DNA of 64,000 bases from Rhizobium sp. Root483D2 (GTDB lineage: Bacteria > Pseudomonadota > Alphaproteobacteria > Rhizobiales > Rhizobiaceae): NCBI RefSeq assembly GCF_001426685.1, contig NZ_LMFB01000011.1, positions 32,860 through 96,859 on the forward strand. The letters run 5' to 3'. A program made the translations under genes and the position numbers. Shown here piece after piece: positions 27,638 to 38,725 of the stretch (its first letter is position 1; the number at the start of each line of letters is the position of its first letter). Under the pieces are notes generated by a model. It made no database searches. It saw nothing but the letters and a program-made list of their open reading frames with translations, and had not been told where the DNA came from.

Positions 27638-30600
27638 CTACGCTGCCAGCTGCGGCCGGAACGCCACATCCACATAGTAGTTGGAGCTGCTGAAACTGCT
27701 GGTCGGAAACAGCCCGCTGGCGCCATAGGCATAGACGCCGTTGCCACCGCTCAAGGCCGATGACAACGCATGCAGGTTGCCGTGAGTGACTTCCGAATTG
27801 AAGAAGTTGTTTGCGGCCGAGTAATTGCCATTGGTGCTGTAGGAGACGACATAAGTCGTGTTCGCCTGGATCTGGATCTCCTGCGACAGGGAGACGGCTT
27901 GCCAGCCGCTGGCGCTTTCGCCGGTAAAGGTGGCACTCGCAAGCAGCGTTCCGGCCGAGTTCCAGAGATAGCCGGTATGAGACCCTGTATTGGCCGCTCC
28001 CTTGTAGAAGCGGATTTGGGATATCCATCCCCCCGTATCCGCCTGAAACTTCATCCCGAGATTGACCGGGTTGTTGTCGTTGACCGAGACGATCGTCGGG
28101 ACCGTGCTGGCACTGAACAGGCTTTGTGTCGCAGCCGGGTTGGTGAAGGTCATCGACGCCGTTGCCGTTGCGGTGCCGCCTCGCCCATCCGAGATGGAAT
28201 ATTTGAAGCTGGCCGGTCCGGTATGGCCATTGGCCGCAGTAAACGTCACAGTGTTCGACTGACTGTTGAACGCGACCGTACCATTGACCGCATCGCTGAC
28301 ACCCGTGAGCGAAATCGGATCGTTATCGGGATCGCTGTCATTGGCAAGCAGAGCTGACGCCTGAATGGTAAAGGGCGTATTGGTGCTTGCGGCAAGACCG
28401 GGATCGTTGACGGCGACCGGAGACGCATTCTGCTGCGACCGCTCAAAGAGCACATCAACCCAGTAGTTCGCCGCGTTGTAGCTTCCTGTGGGAAACAGGC
28501 TGTTCGTCCCGTAGGCGTAGACGCCATTGCCGCCGCTTGTCGAACTGGACGGGGCAGTCAGCGCGCCATTGGTACGGCTTGTCGTGAAATAGTTCGACGT
28601 CACAGCGTAACGGCCATTGGAATGATAGCTCGCCACATAGGTCGTTCCGGCGGTAATCGCCAGCGGTTGCGAAAAGCTCACTGTCTGCCAGCCGCTCGCG
28701 GTTTCGCTTGTGAACGTGGCTGTGGCCAGCCGGGTGCCCGAACTGCTCCAGATCGAGCCGGTATGCGTGCCGGTATCCTGCGCGCCCTTGTAATACCGCA
28801 ACCCGGTGATCGTGCCCGCAGCAGATGAACTGAACTTCATGCCCAGTTCGACGGAGCTTGCATCGGTCGTGGACGTGACAGCTGGCGTATCCGAAAGGCT
28901 GAACAGACTTGTTGCCGTCGATGGCGGTTTCACCGTCAAACTGACGGTGGCAGACGCCGTCCCCCCGCGGCCATCCGCGATGGTGTAGCTAAAACTTGCC
29001 GCACCGGTGTATCCGGCCGACGGTGTAAACGTTAAGGCATTGGTCTGGCTGTTGAAATTGACTGTTCCGTTGACCGCGCCGTTTGCGCCGGTAATGCTGA
29101 GCGCGTCGCCATCCGGATCCGAATCGTTGGCGAGCACAAGCGAGCCGTTGATCGTCAGCGCCGTGTTTTGCTCAGTGATATAGCCATTGTCGTTGCTCGC
29201 TGTCGGAGCCGTATTCACCGTCGAGGGGGTAAACAGAACATCCACCCAATAGTTGGCACCGCCGAAACTGTTGCCGGGGAATGTCGTGTTCGTGCCATAG
29301 GCATAGACGCCGCCGTTCTGGCCGACGCTCAAGGGCCCTTTGATGTAGGCGGAATTGAAATATCCCGACGACGACGAATAAAAGCCGTTGGTATGATAGG
29401 AGGCGACATAGGAAGTGCCCGCCGTGATCTGGATGGCACTGGAAAAATTGACCGTCTGCCAGCCTGAAATCGATTCCCCGGTCGATGTGCCGGTCGCAAG
29501 CAGCGTCCCATCGGCCTTCCAAAGGCTGACTTTGTGCGCACCGATATTATAGAGCCCCTTGAAGAACCGCACGCCCTCCACCGCACCGCTGGTACTGGCT
29601 TGAAAACGCACACCCAGTTCCACGCCGTCGCGGTCCACTGTCGTCTCAACGGCGGGCTTTGTGGCCTGCGTCCACAGGGTCGAGGCCGTGGGCAGGGTGA
29701 CGGTGACCTGTTTGCCGGTCGATGGCGTTTCCAGATTGACGCTGTCATCGACGGCCCGTGACTTGATCGTATAGGTGCCGCTTGCCTGCACGACCCAATT
29801 GTAGCTCCAGTTTTCGCGGCCAGTGGCCTTGAACCAGGAGAGGCCTCCATCGGTGGAGACTTCGATGCCGGCAATGATGCCGCCGCCGGAATCCTGCGCC
29901 GTGCCGGTCACGGTCACATGCTGCCCCTCGACGAAACTCGCGCCGATGATCGGCGACGTGATCGTCGATGTCGGCTTGATATGATCGGGCGATTGCGTCG
30001 CAAGGATCAGGCTGGCATCGATCGTCGTGGGCTGAATGCCCATATCGGCGAACATGTTGATCATCGCCTGCTGCACGTTCTTGTCGGTGGGGGTTACTGC
30101 CCCCTCATGGGCGGCATTCAACCCCCAGGACCAGAAGACGGTGCCGGCGCCGAACACGAGGGCTCCGCTTTCTGCGCGGTACATGGTTAAACTATGCGTC
30201 GCTTCGCCCGGCCCAACCGAGGAGCCATAATCGCGCAGATACGTATCCACCGAAATGTTTGAGAGCGACAGATTGACCAGGCCGGCCGGCCGGAAGCCGT
30301 TCTCGACGTCGGAATCCCATTCGTAGCCAAGAAGGTTTTTGACAAGCTCGAAGGTTTGCCCCGGCAGGATGTTCGCCACATCCGTATTGCGCCAGAAGCG
30401 AAGGTTGGAATAGTCGTAAGGCACGGAGATCGCGTCCTGCCGGTAGCTGTCCACGGTGAACATGGTGCCGGTCAGCGCATTTTCCGGCTTTTGCCCCGGA
30501 TCCGCATAGCGGGGATCGCGCCAGGTGCCTGTGCCGATATTGCTCGGATCCGTGCTGGTGCCCCATGTTTCCTTGTAGCAGACCATGGTGCGATACGCAG

Positions 30601-32095
30601 TGCCGTTGCCGTCGATGCTGTTTTCCCAACGGACCTTCCAGTAGCACTCGTTGCCGCTCCAGAAGGCGAGGTTCACACCGGCGTCGCGCGCCGCCTCGAC
30701 ATTGGTCCGCTGTTCCGCCGACCAGTATTCGTCATGGCCGACCGAGAGAAAGGCCTTATGATTGAGCAGCTGGCTTCCGTTGCGCGTCGCATCGACCCCG
30801 GAAATGTAGGAGACGTCGTAGCCGTTCTGTTCGATCCACTGAATGGCGGAATGTTCGGCCCCGAAGATGAAGTCATGGGTGCCCCCCTTGCCGCTGGTAT
30901 TGGTCACGATCGGGCGGTTATAGCTGATCGCCGAAGCGCGGCCGATGGCGGTGATGCCGCAGCTGCAATTGGGTGGCAGGTAGCCGATCATGTCGTTGGG
31001 ATCGACCGGAACCTCGCCGAAATAGAGGCTGGCGCCCCCCCATTCATTATAGGCCTGCCAGGTCGTATCCGATGTCTGAAAGACGATATCGCTGGTCGAT
31101 CCATCGTCGCGGACGATGAATGGCACCATGCTCTGGCCGGCGGTCCCGTCCTCGCGGACCAGCTTTGCAAAATAGACGCCGGAAACGGCATCTGCCGGTA
31201 CGGCCCAGCTTGCCGAGACCGACCAGTTACCGGCATCAATCAATCCGAGGGACATATCGACAATCGGATGCGGCTGGATCTGTGCCGTGGTCAACGATTT
31301 GTCGATGGTCGCGACCTTGCGGGCCCCATCGCCGCCGTAATAACCCAAGCGGTAGATGTCGAGGCGGTAATGCGTCGAATCGGTGGCAATCTTGAAATCA
31401 ACCGTCTGGCCGATATTCGTGCTGATCTGCGTGGCAAAACCCTGGATATTCGCATCCCCGTCGCCATCGATACCCCACTCGCTACGAGGATTGCCCTGCT
31501 TCAGGTTTTCAAGCGCGATTTTATTTGGAGCGGCGGCTGCCGAAGAAGCGGTCTGCGGGGTCATGGCCGTCTCCGGTGCAGCGGCGGTCTCAGCAGCGGC
31601 GGGCGCCGGCGCCGTTTCCGTCGAAAAGCTTGTCTCTGAGGCAAACACAGTTTTGGTGACAGAAGCCACGGTCGAAAAGACAGGCAAAGCCGTCTCTGAC
31701 CGGACAGGATCGCTTTGAACCGCCGATGTCAGCGGCTGGGTGCTGTTTGCGATGAAAGACGTTTCGCTGGGAAGAACGACGGATGCGGTGCTTGGTTCAC
31801 CAATACCCGCTGCTTTCCCTGCAGGGGCCGGATCAAGCACCGGCGAACCCGTGCTGATCAGCGACATTGACTTTGTAACGGCGGCAGCTGCATCGTTTGA
31901 AATATCGGCGCCGGCGCTTGGCGAAAAACCCGCCGATGGCAGGTAAGCGGCGGTAACCCCAGCCTGAAGCGGCGTAGCGATGACGTTCGACGTCACCGCA
32001 TTTTCCGCACTTGCCCCGGACAACGGACTGTAAACGGTGGTCACACCACCAGACACGCTTAGAAATTCGTCATTCTTAATATTAATTCTCAGCAT
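27638..32095 (-). CDS. Giant modular protein: DMFase-like domain, Ig-like domain, three DUF4082 units
   Basis: 1485-residue protein. Residues 1-190 are Ala/Ser/Thr-rich and low in complexity, without a classical signal peptide. About 195-700 resembles the large-subunit domain of N,N-dimethylformamidase ([70 protein letters not shown]). An Ig-like module (about 705-795) follows. Then come DUF4082 (about 800-960), a cadherin-like/tandem-95 module (960-1060), DUF4082 (1060-1225), cadherin-like (1225-1325) and DUF4082 (1325-1485). No RTX nonapeptides were seen. Type I exporter genes downstream in the same operon make it the probable secreted substrate, with adhesive or matrix-binding DUF4082 modules. 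Function is inferred. Confidence 0.9.
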   Translation of the reverse strand: MLRINIKNDEFLSVSGGVTTVYSPLSGASAENAVTSNVIATPLQAGVTAAYLPSAGFSPSAGADISNDAAAAVTKSMSLISTGSPVLDPAPAGKAAGIGEPSTASVVLPSETSFIANSTQPLTSAVQSDPVRSETALPVFSTVASVTKTVFASETSFSTETAPAPAAAETAAAPETAMTPQTASSAAAAPNKIALENLKQGNPRSEWGIDGDGDANIQGFATQISTNIGQTVDFKIATDSTHYRLDIYRLGYYGGDGARKVATIDKSLTTAQIQPHPIVDMSLGLIDAGNWSVSASWAVPADAVSGVYFAKLVREDGTAGQSMVPFIVRDDGSTSDIVFQTSDTTWQAYNEWGGASLYFGEVPVDPNDMIGYLPPNCSCGITAIGRASAISYNRPIVTNTSGKGGTHDFIFGAEHSAIQWIEQNGYDVSYISGVDATRNGSQLLNHKAFLSVGHDEYWSAEQRTNVEAARDAGVNLAFWSGNECYWKVRWENSIDGNGTAYRTMVCYKETWGTSTDPSNIGTGTWRDPRYADPGQKPENALTGTMFTVDSYRQDAISVPYDYSNLRFWRNTDVANILPGQTFELVKNLLGYEWDSDVENGFRPAGLVNLSLSNISVDTYLRDYGSSVGPGEATHSLTMYRAESGALVFGAGTVFWSWGLNAAHEGAVTPTDKNVQQAMINMFADMGIQPTTIDASLILATQSPDHIKPTSTITSPIIGASFVEGQHVTVTGTAQDSGGGIIAGIEVSTDGGLSWFKATGRENWSYNWVVQASGTYTIKSRAVDDSVNLETPSTGKQVTVTLPTASTLWTQATKPAVETTVDRDGVELGVRFQASTSGAVEGVRFFKGLYNIGAHKVSLWKADGTLLATGTSTGESISGWQTVNFSSAIQITAGTSYVASYHTNGFYSSSSGYFNSAYIKGPLSVGQNGGVYAYGTNTTFPGNSFGGANYWVDVLFTPSTVNTAPTASNDNGYITEQNTALTINGSLVLANDSDPDGDALSITGANGAVNGTVNFNSQTNALTFTPSAGYTGAASFSYTIADGRGGTASATVSLTVKPPSTATSLFSLSDTPAVTSTTDASSVELGMKFSSSAAGTITGLRYYKGAQDTGTHTGSIWSSSGTRLATATFTSETASGWQTVSFSQPLAITAGTTYVASYHSNGRYAVTSNYFTTSRTNGALTAPSSSTSGGNGVYAYGTNSLFPTGSYNAANYWVDVLFERSQQNASPVAVNDPGLAASTNTPFTIQASALLANDSDPDNDPISLTGVSDAVNGTVAFNSQSNTVTFTAANGHTGPASFKYSISDGRGGTATATASMTFTNPAATQSLFSASTVPTIVSVNDNNPVNLGMKFQADTGGWISQIRFYKGAANTGSHTGYLWNSAGTLLASATFTGESASGWQAVSLSQEIQIQANTTYVVSYSTNGNYSAANNFFNSEVTHGNLHALSSALSGGNGVYAYGASGLFPTSSFSSSNYYVDVAFRPQLAA

Positions 32096-32390
32096 TTGGC
32101 ACCGCCCCGATCGCCGTGTGAGACTGACTTATGGAAACCCCATCTTGCCAACTTTCTCGCCGCTGCGAACCGCACCAATCGGGAGTATCCGTGAGGGTTA
32201 TCCTATCCTCCGATGTGATGAGGGCGGACAGCTTTACAATGACGGTTGCAATGACGAGGGTCGGGAAACTCAACCTTAGGTGCAGTAAAGGTTGGTTTTG
32301 GGCGCAAGCCGTATGACACGCTCCTCCGGAGTGGCCCGCCCTCTCCGGGCTGCCGCTTCAAGGGGGGAAGCGCTCGATATCATCGACGTA
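32096..32390. other. Upstream region of the secretion operon
   Basis: About 295 bases between the 1485-residue gene and the ABC ATPase remnant. It should hold the operon promoter, but no convincing -35/-10 pair or operator was recognised. Confidence 0.35.
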
Positions 32391-33573
32391 TCATTCGCCA
32401 GCTTTGGCAGCATAATCCGCTAGGGCTACCGGCAGGTGCATCGCGCCCAGAAGTTGCTTGGTATACGCATGGCGCGGATGCGCGAAGACATGCTTTGTGG
32501 AACCGGCTTGAACCAGTTCGGCCCGGTAGTTGACGCCCACGCGATGGGCCATGTTCCGGATGACCTGTAAATCATGGCTGATGAACAAATATACGGTGCC
32601 GTTCTTCCATTGCAGCGTATCGAGCAAGGCCAGGATGCGAGCCTGCACTCTGACGTCGGCTCATCCAGCACGATCAGGCGCGGATTGGTGGCAAAGGCGC
32701 AGGCAATAGCGATGCGCTGCCGTTGTCCGCCGGAAAGCTGGCCTGGAAAACGATCTGCATAATCCGCGTAGAGCCCAACCTCTTGCAGAAGCTGTTCGAT
32801 CTTCGTTTCGGCTCCCTTTGTAGATAGTCCGCCGGCGCGGCGAAGCGGTCCAGCGAGGATACGGCGAATAAGGTGGCGCGAGTTGAGGGTCATGTCCGGA
32901 GACTGGAAGACCATTTGCAATGGACGTTTTTCTGCGGCGGAGCGGCGTTCGGCCGCGCAAGACAAAAGCTTGCCGGAAGTTCGATTGTGCCGCTATTGGC
33001 TGTTTGCAATCCGGCGATGATTTTGGTCAGTGTGGATTTCCCCAACCCCGACTCCCCGATTAGCCCGAACGTCTCTCCTGGGCCAATCTCGAGCACAATG
33101 TCATGCAGAATCGTTTTCGTCCTGTATTTTCCGCCCGATATCGGCTCAGCGCAGGGCCGAGACAGGGCTTTCCTGACGGACAGGCTTTTTTAGCGGTTGG
33201 AGCGTGCGGGCGCGGAATGCTGTCCATTAGGCTGCGGGTACAGGCGTGTGAGGGCCGTACAAGGACCCGCTCAGTCTCTCCGGTTTCCCCAATTCTACCC
33301 GCCTGCAGGACCCCCACCCGGTCGGCAAGGCTGCGTACAAGGTGGATGTCGTGACTTATGAGCAGATAACTTGTGTTGTGCTTTGTTGCGCATCGTTTGC
33401 AGGATGGAGACGATCTCCCGTTTCACTCTGGCATCCACCGCTGTGGGCGGCTCGACCAGGATAACAAGTGCGGGTCTCAAGGCGAGCTCCGTCGCGATCG
33501 TAACGCGTTGCTGCATTCCCCCTGAAACCTGATAGGGATAGAGCGCCATCACCTCGTTGGGGAGCCGCGACAC
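32391..33573 (-). pseudogene. Oligopeptide/glutathione-type ABC ATPase, fused double ATPase, frameshifted
   Basis: Remnant of a GsiA/DppDF-like protein with two ATPase halves, broken over at least four frames. In gene order: 33573-33295 has QVSGGMQQRVTIATELALRP, then a frame change to 33317-33060 with RVGVLQAGRIGETGETERVL. Next is 33096-32890 with LIGESGLGKST (Walker A, mutated), then 32965-32650 with [20 protein letters not shown] and VLDEPTSE. It ends with 32648-32391 ([19 protein letters not shown]). The first Walker B reads VILVEPPTA instead of DEPT. The N-terminal Walker A half is missing. Not functional. Confidence 0.88.
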
Positions 33574-33621
33574 TGTGAAAGCTCCGCACCGAGAGCGCTT
33601 TTTGCGTCGGAATACGTGGCA

Positions 33622-34135
33622 CCCACCGCTTTATAATTCACCACAGGGCAGATGGCGAGCTTCAGATCGTCCAGCAATTTCATAAGAGTAGCCGCATTAG
33701 AAGTGCGGCAGCCTCACTGGATGACGTTTACGTGGTCCGGTCGGGGAGTTGGCCGGATCCAGCCTTAAAGCGTGCGGCCGCGAACCGCTCCATGATATGG
33801 AAGCCTGAATCACACGTGCAGTTAAACCGCTTACGTTAGCTTAAAACCGCACATTTAACCAACGTTGCATTACGATTGATAATTTTTCAGCTACACACGT
33901 GTATCGCCATTGGTTGAGCCTAGACGACCGTCGCGTTAACTGACCCTTTCAAGCGTTCGCGTATTATTTCGACTGGAGCGCTTCCAGAGTGTAAACGTCT
34001 GATATCTTGGACGTCCGACAGATGCCCATTAACGGGTTTACACGACGGCTATTGTTCATGAACGTATGGTTGCCCCACGCAATAGTGGTGTGTTTTCCGG
34101 CATGGGCTTATCGGCGTTAACTCATAGGCCATCGG
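33622..34135. other. Non-coding region before integrase remnant, with inverted repeat
   Basis: About 510 lower-GC bases. It contains GTGTAAAC (33989-33996) and its inverse GTTTACAC (34036-34043), enclosing the palindrome GGACGTCC (34009-34016). No gene is recognised. A 43-codon frame beginning with an ATG near 33680 on the minus strand runs into the ATPase remnant and looks accidental. Confidence 0.45.
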
Positions 34136-35193
34136 ATGAAGCGGAAGATGTTGGATATGACTGTCGATAAAGATCGAACTTCACCTCTGCCGGACGTTGT
34201 CCCCTCCTCGCTGCCTGAAGTCGCTGATACCGATCAGGCTGAACAGGCAGGCAATCTTCCTGCGCATCGCGATAGCCTTGCCAGTCGTGCACGTGGTGGT
34301 GTAAAGGCCGCCAGTTCCGCCAACACCCGGCGGGCCTATGAGAGCGACTGGAAACATTTTACCGCCTGGTGCCGGCGCCAAGCTCTCTCTCCCCTCCCCC
34401 CGGAGCCGCAGATTGTCGGGCTTTATGTGACGGCCTGCGCGTCTGGCGCTGTTGGCGGCGATAAAAAACCGAACTCGGTTTCCACCATTGAGCGCCGGCT
34501 TTCGTCGCTGAGCTGGAACTACGCCCAGCGCGGGCTGCCGCTCGATCGCAAGGACCGGCACATTGCCGCGGTCATGGCCGGTATCCGCAACAGTCACGCG
34601 AGGCCACCTGTGCAGAAAGAAGCTGTGATGCCGCAGGACATCATTGCCATGCTGGAGACGCTCGACCGGGGGACGCTGCGCGGCTTGCGGGATCGGGCGA
34701 TGTTGCTGATCGGCTTTGCCGGTGGTCTGCGCCGCTCGGAGATTGTCGGGCTCGATGTCAAGAAGGACCAGACGGAGGATGGCCTTGGGTGGATCGACGT
34801 GCTGGACCAGGGGCTGGTTGTCACCTTGCGAGGGAAAACCGGATGGCGTGAGGTCGAGATCGGCCGGGGTTCGTCGGAGACCACCTGTCCTGTCGCAGCA
34901 TTGGATACATGGCTGACGCTGGCCCGGATTACGCATGGCCCCTTATTCCGGCGCGTGACGGGACAAGGCAAATCTGTAGGAGCCGACAGGCTGAATGATC
35001 AGGAGGTTATGCGCCTGGTCAAACGGACCGCCCTTGCGGCCGGTGTGCGTGGAGATCTGACGGAACGCGAGCGCGCGCTCAAATTTTCGGGTCAGTCGCT
35101 GCGCGCAGGACTTGCGTCTTCTGCGGAGGTCGACGAGCGTTATGTGCAAAACAACTTGAGTATTCGTCCGACGAAATGACACGCAATTATTAG
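34136..35193 (+). pseudogene. Tyrosine recombinase, decayed 3' end
   Basis: 347-residue open frame clearly related to the intact recombinase at 37572-38705 (shared runs such as SSANTR, RRLSSLSWNYAQRGL, MAGIRNSHARPPVQKEAVM, GFAGGLRRSEIVGLD). Arg in GGLRRSE is kept. The HxxR motif reads SGQSLRAG (His to Gln), and a one-base deletion near 35150 throws the end out of frame. In the shifted frame the ending reads QLEYSSDEMTRNY and then TAG at 35191-35193. So the last catalytic His is replaced, and a stop directly follows what would be the nucleophilic Tyr. Inactive. Confidence 0.88.
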
Positions 35194-36139
35194 TGTGGGC
35201 GTGACCAGTTCAGGGTCAACTCGACTTAAGCGTCCAGCCTCCGAACGGTTTTGCTATTTTTGGTAATCCGTTACCTCCGAAACAGCTGCTCTTTATCCCT
35301 CCCTTCATCGCGCGCTGACCGATACCTTCGGTTTCACGGCCATGGCGTGAATGGTGCGCCACAGGCCGTTTGCGAGAGCGGCGATCAGCGTAATAAGCAG
35401 ACATTTTGTGGCCTGTAATTTTCAGTCCGCGCGTTGCGTGAATAGGGCTTAGCTCAGGGTGGTAAAGTTAGCAGGTGAGGGGCGGAATCAGATAACGATA
35501 GTATCATGGTCAAATCGGCGATTTACCGATGTCGTGTCTGGCAGACTGCGCGCAAAGCTAGCTGACGTATTTTGAGTGCATCGTTTGCGAAATGCCATAG
35601 ACTACTAAATGGGTATCAGTTTTCGCGGTCTTGGCAGCGCAGGTTCTGACGCCTCCACTCATCGCCTTTTTCCGCAAGCTCATGCGCAAAGTTGTACATG
35701 TACAACGCTGATCCTATTCGGTTCGTAAACCTGTTTCCGTAGCAGGTTATCCGGCCATGTTGCGAAGTTATGGTCACTACCATTTGCATCTTCAAAGACG
35801 CGTCACCACGCAGGACGATTCTCTACAAAGATCGGAGCCGTCGGTCTGCAAATTCTCCGGTCGCGGATGCCAAAGGGCGTGTGCGCGATGGCAGCCCGAT
35901 ACTGGTTATACAAGCCGACCTGACAAATAGCTCATAGCTAAGTTGAATAGCGACCAAAAAAACGATTGCTCTTGACCTGAGACCCTTGTTCCCTCCAACT
36001 GTCGGAAGAGTCTCGAGTTTTCTTGCTCTGAGCCCAAACCTTGGATCGCCGGGGATTAGAGTTTCCGGGCTTTCATCACGATGACGGGCTGGTGGCGCCA
36101 CAGGGATTATGTATCGCAATCGGGACGTTATATCCGATT
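35194..36139. other. Non-coding, gene-poor region
   Basis: About 945 bases of mixed composition with no recognisable gene. It includes a near-palindromic GTACATGTAC at 35692-35701. The minus-strand frame at 35823-36119 continues past the TrbE remnant but has no coding signature. Confidence 0.4.
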
Positions 36140-36690
36140 GCGGCGCCGTTCGGCAGGCAGATCTTGGTCGGGCAGGATTCCTTCAGGACGTCGACGATCC
36201 CGGAGCGCTCCGCGTCCGAGATCGATTGGGTGGCAAGAACAACGGCGCAGTTGGCCTTTCTCAGCACCTTCAACCATTCGCGGATCTTGTCCCGAAACAC
36301 CGGGTGACCGAGCATCAGCCAAGCCTCATCGAGGATGATCAGGCTGGGTGCGCCGGTAAGTCGTTTCTCGATGCGCCGAAACAGGTAGGTGAGAACGGGG
36401 ACGAGATTGCGCTCGCCCATGTTCATCAGCTCCTCGATCTCGAAGCACTGGAACGCGCCAAGAGTCAGACCGTCCTGCTCGGCATCGAGCAACTGGCCCA
36501 TCGGACCATCGACGGTGTAATGATGCAGCGCGTCCTTGAACTCGCGCATCTGCACGCCGGAGACAAAGTCTGAGAGCGAGCGGCCCCGCGATTCTGCCAT
36601 CAGCGCCAACTGCCTGGAGATGGCGTTGCGATAGTCCGGGATTATGGTCACACCTTGCAGCGCCACCAGCATCTCGATCCACTCGGAGGC
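36140..36690 (-). pseudogene. trbE: TrbE/VirB4-type conjugation ATPase fragment
   Basis: Internal to C-terminal part of a conjugal-transfer ATPase. It contains LIILDEAWLMLGHPVFRDKI (Walker B region), VVLATQSISDAERSGIVDVL and SCPTKICLPNGAA, then diverges (IGYNVPIAIHN) at about 36140. The Walker A half is missing: the fragment is joined at about 36690 to a truncated AhpD-like gene. This is the only conjugation gene in the window, a relic of an integrated or rearranged mobile element. Confidence 0.85.
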
Positions 36691-36941
36691 CCAGTGAGAA
36701 TGGCGCTGATCACCTCATCACGACTAGCGCCATGTTTTTTCGCCTCCGACACATGAAACGGGAGACCGCTGTCCAGCCGTGCGGCTGCGAGTATCCCAAT
36801 ATACACAAGCGCCTCAGTTTTCGGGTCCAGCTGCGAGGCCGCTCCCACTTTCTTTACAGCGTCTAACCACGCCTCCTGATAGGCAGGCGCTTCCTTCATG
36901 AACACCTGAAAGGCGTCACTGATACGCGTCGATTCCATCAT
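36690..36941 (-). pseudogene. AhpD-like carboxymuconolactone decarboxylase, 3'-truncated
   Basis: ATG at 36941 (second ATG at 36938) after GAAGGATAT. The protein reads as an AhpD-like/CMD family member (ISDAFQVFMKEAPAYQEAWL; KTEALVYIGILAAARLDSGL; PFHVSEAKKHGASRDEVISA). The usual CxxC is absent; the corresponding position reads SGLPFH. The family sequence stops after about 84 residues at ISAILTG and is fused to TrbE-derived DNA, ending at 36648. The start overlapped the ancestral stop of the upstream gene (ATGA), so the two once formed a coupled pair. Confidence 0.8.
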
Positions 36942-37453
36942 ATATCCTTCACTTTTACAATGAGCCACTTTCGCAGGCGCCTGCGTGCATTGGCATAGGG
37001 CGATGCTGTGTTGAACTAGATCATTCGACCCATCGTCCATTTCTCATACCAAGAACGGCTGTATAGATTGTCGTTACTACGGGCTTCGACCAACGACACG
37101 ATCCGTGCCTTTGCCACTCCCATACGCTCAATGAGATCGAGATAGGGAATGCCCTCATAGTCGCGATAGAACTTCTGAGCGAGGCGGCCCAACTCGTCCC
37201 ATTTGAAGCCGGTTTCGGGGAAATCCACCGACTTGCCTTCCGCTTCCCGGTCGAGCCATTTCAGGACCAGCTCATTCCATCCGACCAGATAGGCGACCAG
37301 ATTTGCAACGCTCATCTGCGTTCCCTTGGCATGGCCCTCCAAGCTGCATTCGCCGACCACTGACAGCGGGACGCCGCGCAAGTCGATGATAAGCTTATCG
37401 AAGTTTGTATTTATCGCTTTAAGCAATTCGTCTTTGTTTGTGGGGACCGCCAT
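36938..37453 (-). pseudogene. ClbS/DfsB-family four-helix protein with in-frame amber codon
   Basis: DfsB/ClbS family (DUF1706): MAVPTNKDELLKAINTNFDK, LVAYLVGWNELVLKWL, SRSWYEKWTMGRMI. The frame is stopped by TAG at 37016-37018. Directly beyond, in the same frame, the family C-terminus continues as FNTASPYANARRRLRKWLIV and ends with TGA at 36938-36940. A CAG (Gln) to TAG change explains this. The 145-residue truncated product lacks the last 25 or so residues. The original stop overlapped the AhpD-like start by 4 bp. Known ClbS hydrolyses colibactin; the substrate here is unknown. Confidence 0.85.
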
Positions 37454-37571
37454 ACTTTCCTACCTTGTCGCGGAACTCCGAGGCGTTGTTCGATTTTTCG
37501 CCTGACATCTGCGATGCCGCAAAAGCCTTATTTCTGCAACAGATTCCCGGAGTGTTATTTCATGCTGAAAA

Positions 37572-38705
37572 TCAAAGTCCGGACGCCTTGGTGAGATTGA
37601 CCCGGAAGCGGTCGCGCCGGCGCTGATATCGTCGGGTCATTTCGGCACTGGCGTGGCCAAGCTGTTTCTGCACATAACGTTCGTCAACGTCCGCCGAGGA
37701 CGCGAGACCCGCCCGCAGGGAATGCCCGGAGAACTTGAAGGCGCGCTCGATCTCGCTGAGATCGCCGCGAACACCGGCCGCCATCGCAGTCCGCTTCACC
37801 AGCCGGGCGACTTCCTTGCCGTTCAGTCGCTCCGAGCCAACAGCCTTTCCTTGCCCCGTCACGCGGCGAAAGAGGGGGCCATGCGCCAGCTTGGCAAACT
37901 TGATCCAGGTTTCGACGGCCACAATCGGACACGTGGAGTTTGAAGAGCCACGGCCAATTTCGACCTCCCGCCAGCCCGTTTTACCGCGCAGGGTCACAAG
38001 CATACCCTTGTTGAGAATCTCGATCCAACCGCGGCCGTCTTCGGTTTGCTCCGCCTTCAGATCAAGACCGACGATTTCGGAGCGACGAAGACCGCCGGCA
38101 AAGCCGACCAGCAACATGGCGCGGTCGCGCAGGCCGCGCAGCGAACCGCGGTCGAGCGTCTCGACCATGGAGATGATATCTTCGGCCATGACTGCTTCCT
38201 TCTGAACAGGAGGGCGGGCGTGGCTGTTGCGAATGCCGGCCATCACGGTGGCGATATGCCGGTCTTTGCGGTCAAGCGTCAGCCCGCGCTGCGCGTAGTT
38301 CCAGGATAGTGACGAGAGGCGACGTTCGATTGTGGAAACGGAGTTCGGCTTTACACCTCGCTCTGCCGCCCCCGAAGCGCAGGCAGTGATGTAAAGCCCG
38401 ACGGTGTGTGGATGCGGGGGGAGGGGAGAGAGGCCGGATCGCCGGCACCAGGCAGAAAAATGCTTCCAGTCCGAGGCGTAAGCCTTGCGGGTATTGGCGG
38501 AACTCGCCGCCTCGACATACCCCCGGGCGCGGTCAGCCAGGCCTGCGAGATGGGCCAGCGTCTGATCCGGACCGGCGAGAGAGGGGAGGGGGCTGTCGCC
38601 CGACACCTCCGGCGAGGAAACATCACGCCCAGACGCCGTGCTGAGAGACAGCGCCGAGGTCTTCTCGACGTGAATTTCGGTGTTTTGCTCGATGATTTGG
38701 GCCAT
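37572..38705 (-). CDS. Tyrosine recombinase / site-specific integrase
   Basis: 377-residue recombinase. N-terminal SAM-like core-binding domain (about 60-170: SSANTRKAYASDWKHFSAWC) and catalytic domain with Arg in GGLRRSEIVGL, the HxxR motif (SGHSLRAGLA), the second His in QLGHASAEMT and nucleophilic Tyr in TRRYQRRRDRF. All catalytic positions appear intact. Paralogous, not identical, to the decayed copy at 34136, which lies in the opposite direction. A perfect inverted repeat lies just upstream of the start. Probably moved the intervening or flanking DNA; its att sites were not identified. Confidence 0.92.
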   Translation of the reverse strand: MAQIIEQNTEIHVEKTSALSLSTASGRDVSSPEVSGDSPLPSLAGPDQTLAHLAGLADRARGYVEAASSANTRKAYASDWKHFSAWCRRSGLSPLPPHPHTVGLYITACASGAAERGVKPNSVSTIERRLSSLSWNYAQRGLTLDRKDRHIATVMAGIRNSHARPPVQKEAVMAEDIISMVETLDRGSLRGLRDRAMLLVGFAGGLRRSEIVGLDLKAEQTEDGRGWIEILNKGMLVTLRGKTGWREVEIGRGSSNSTCPIVAVETWIKFAKLAHGPLFRRVTGQGKAVGSERLNGKEVARLVKRTAMAAGVRGDLSEIERAFKFSGHSLRAGLASSADVDERYVQKQLGHASAEMTRRYQRRRDRFRVNLTKASGL

Positions 38706-38725
38706 TTCTCTATAATGAGCATAAT

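Noticed and set aside
30356..31639. 427-codon plus-strand open frame
   Set aside because: Antisense shadow of the 1485-residue protein gene.
27638..32095. RTX (GGxGxDxUx) repeats expected for a type I secretion substrate
   Set aside because: None were seen on reading; the protein has DUF4082 and cadherin-like modules instead, so it is not called an RTX protein.
36140..36690. A functional conjugation system
   Set aside because: Only a trbE fragment without Walker A is present; no other tra/trb gene, relaxase or oriT was recognised.
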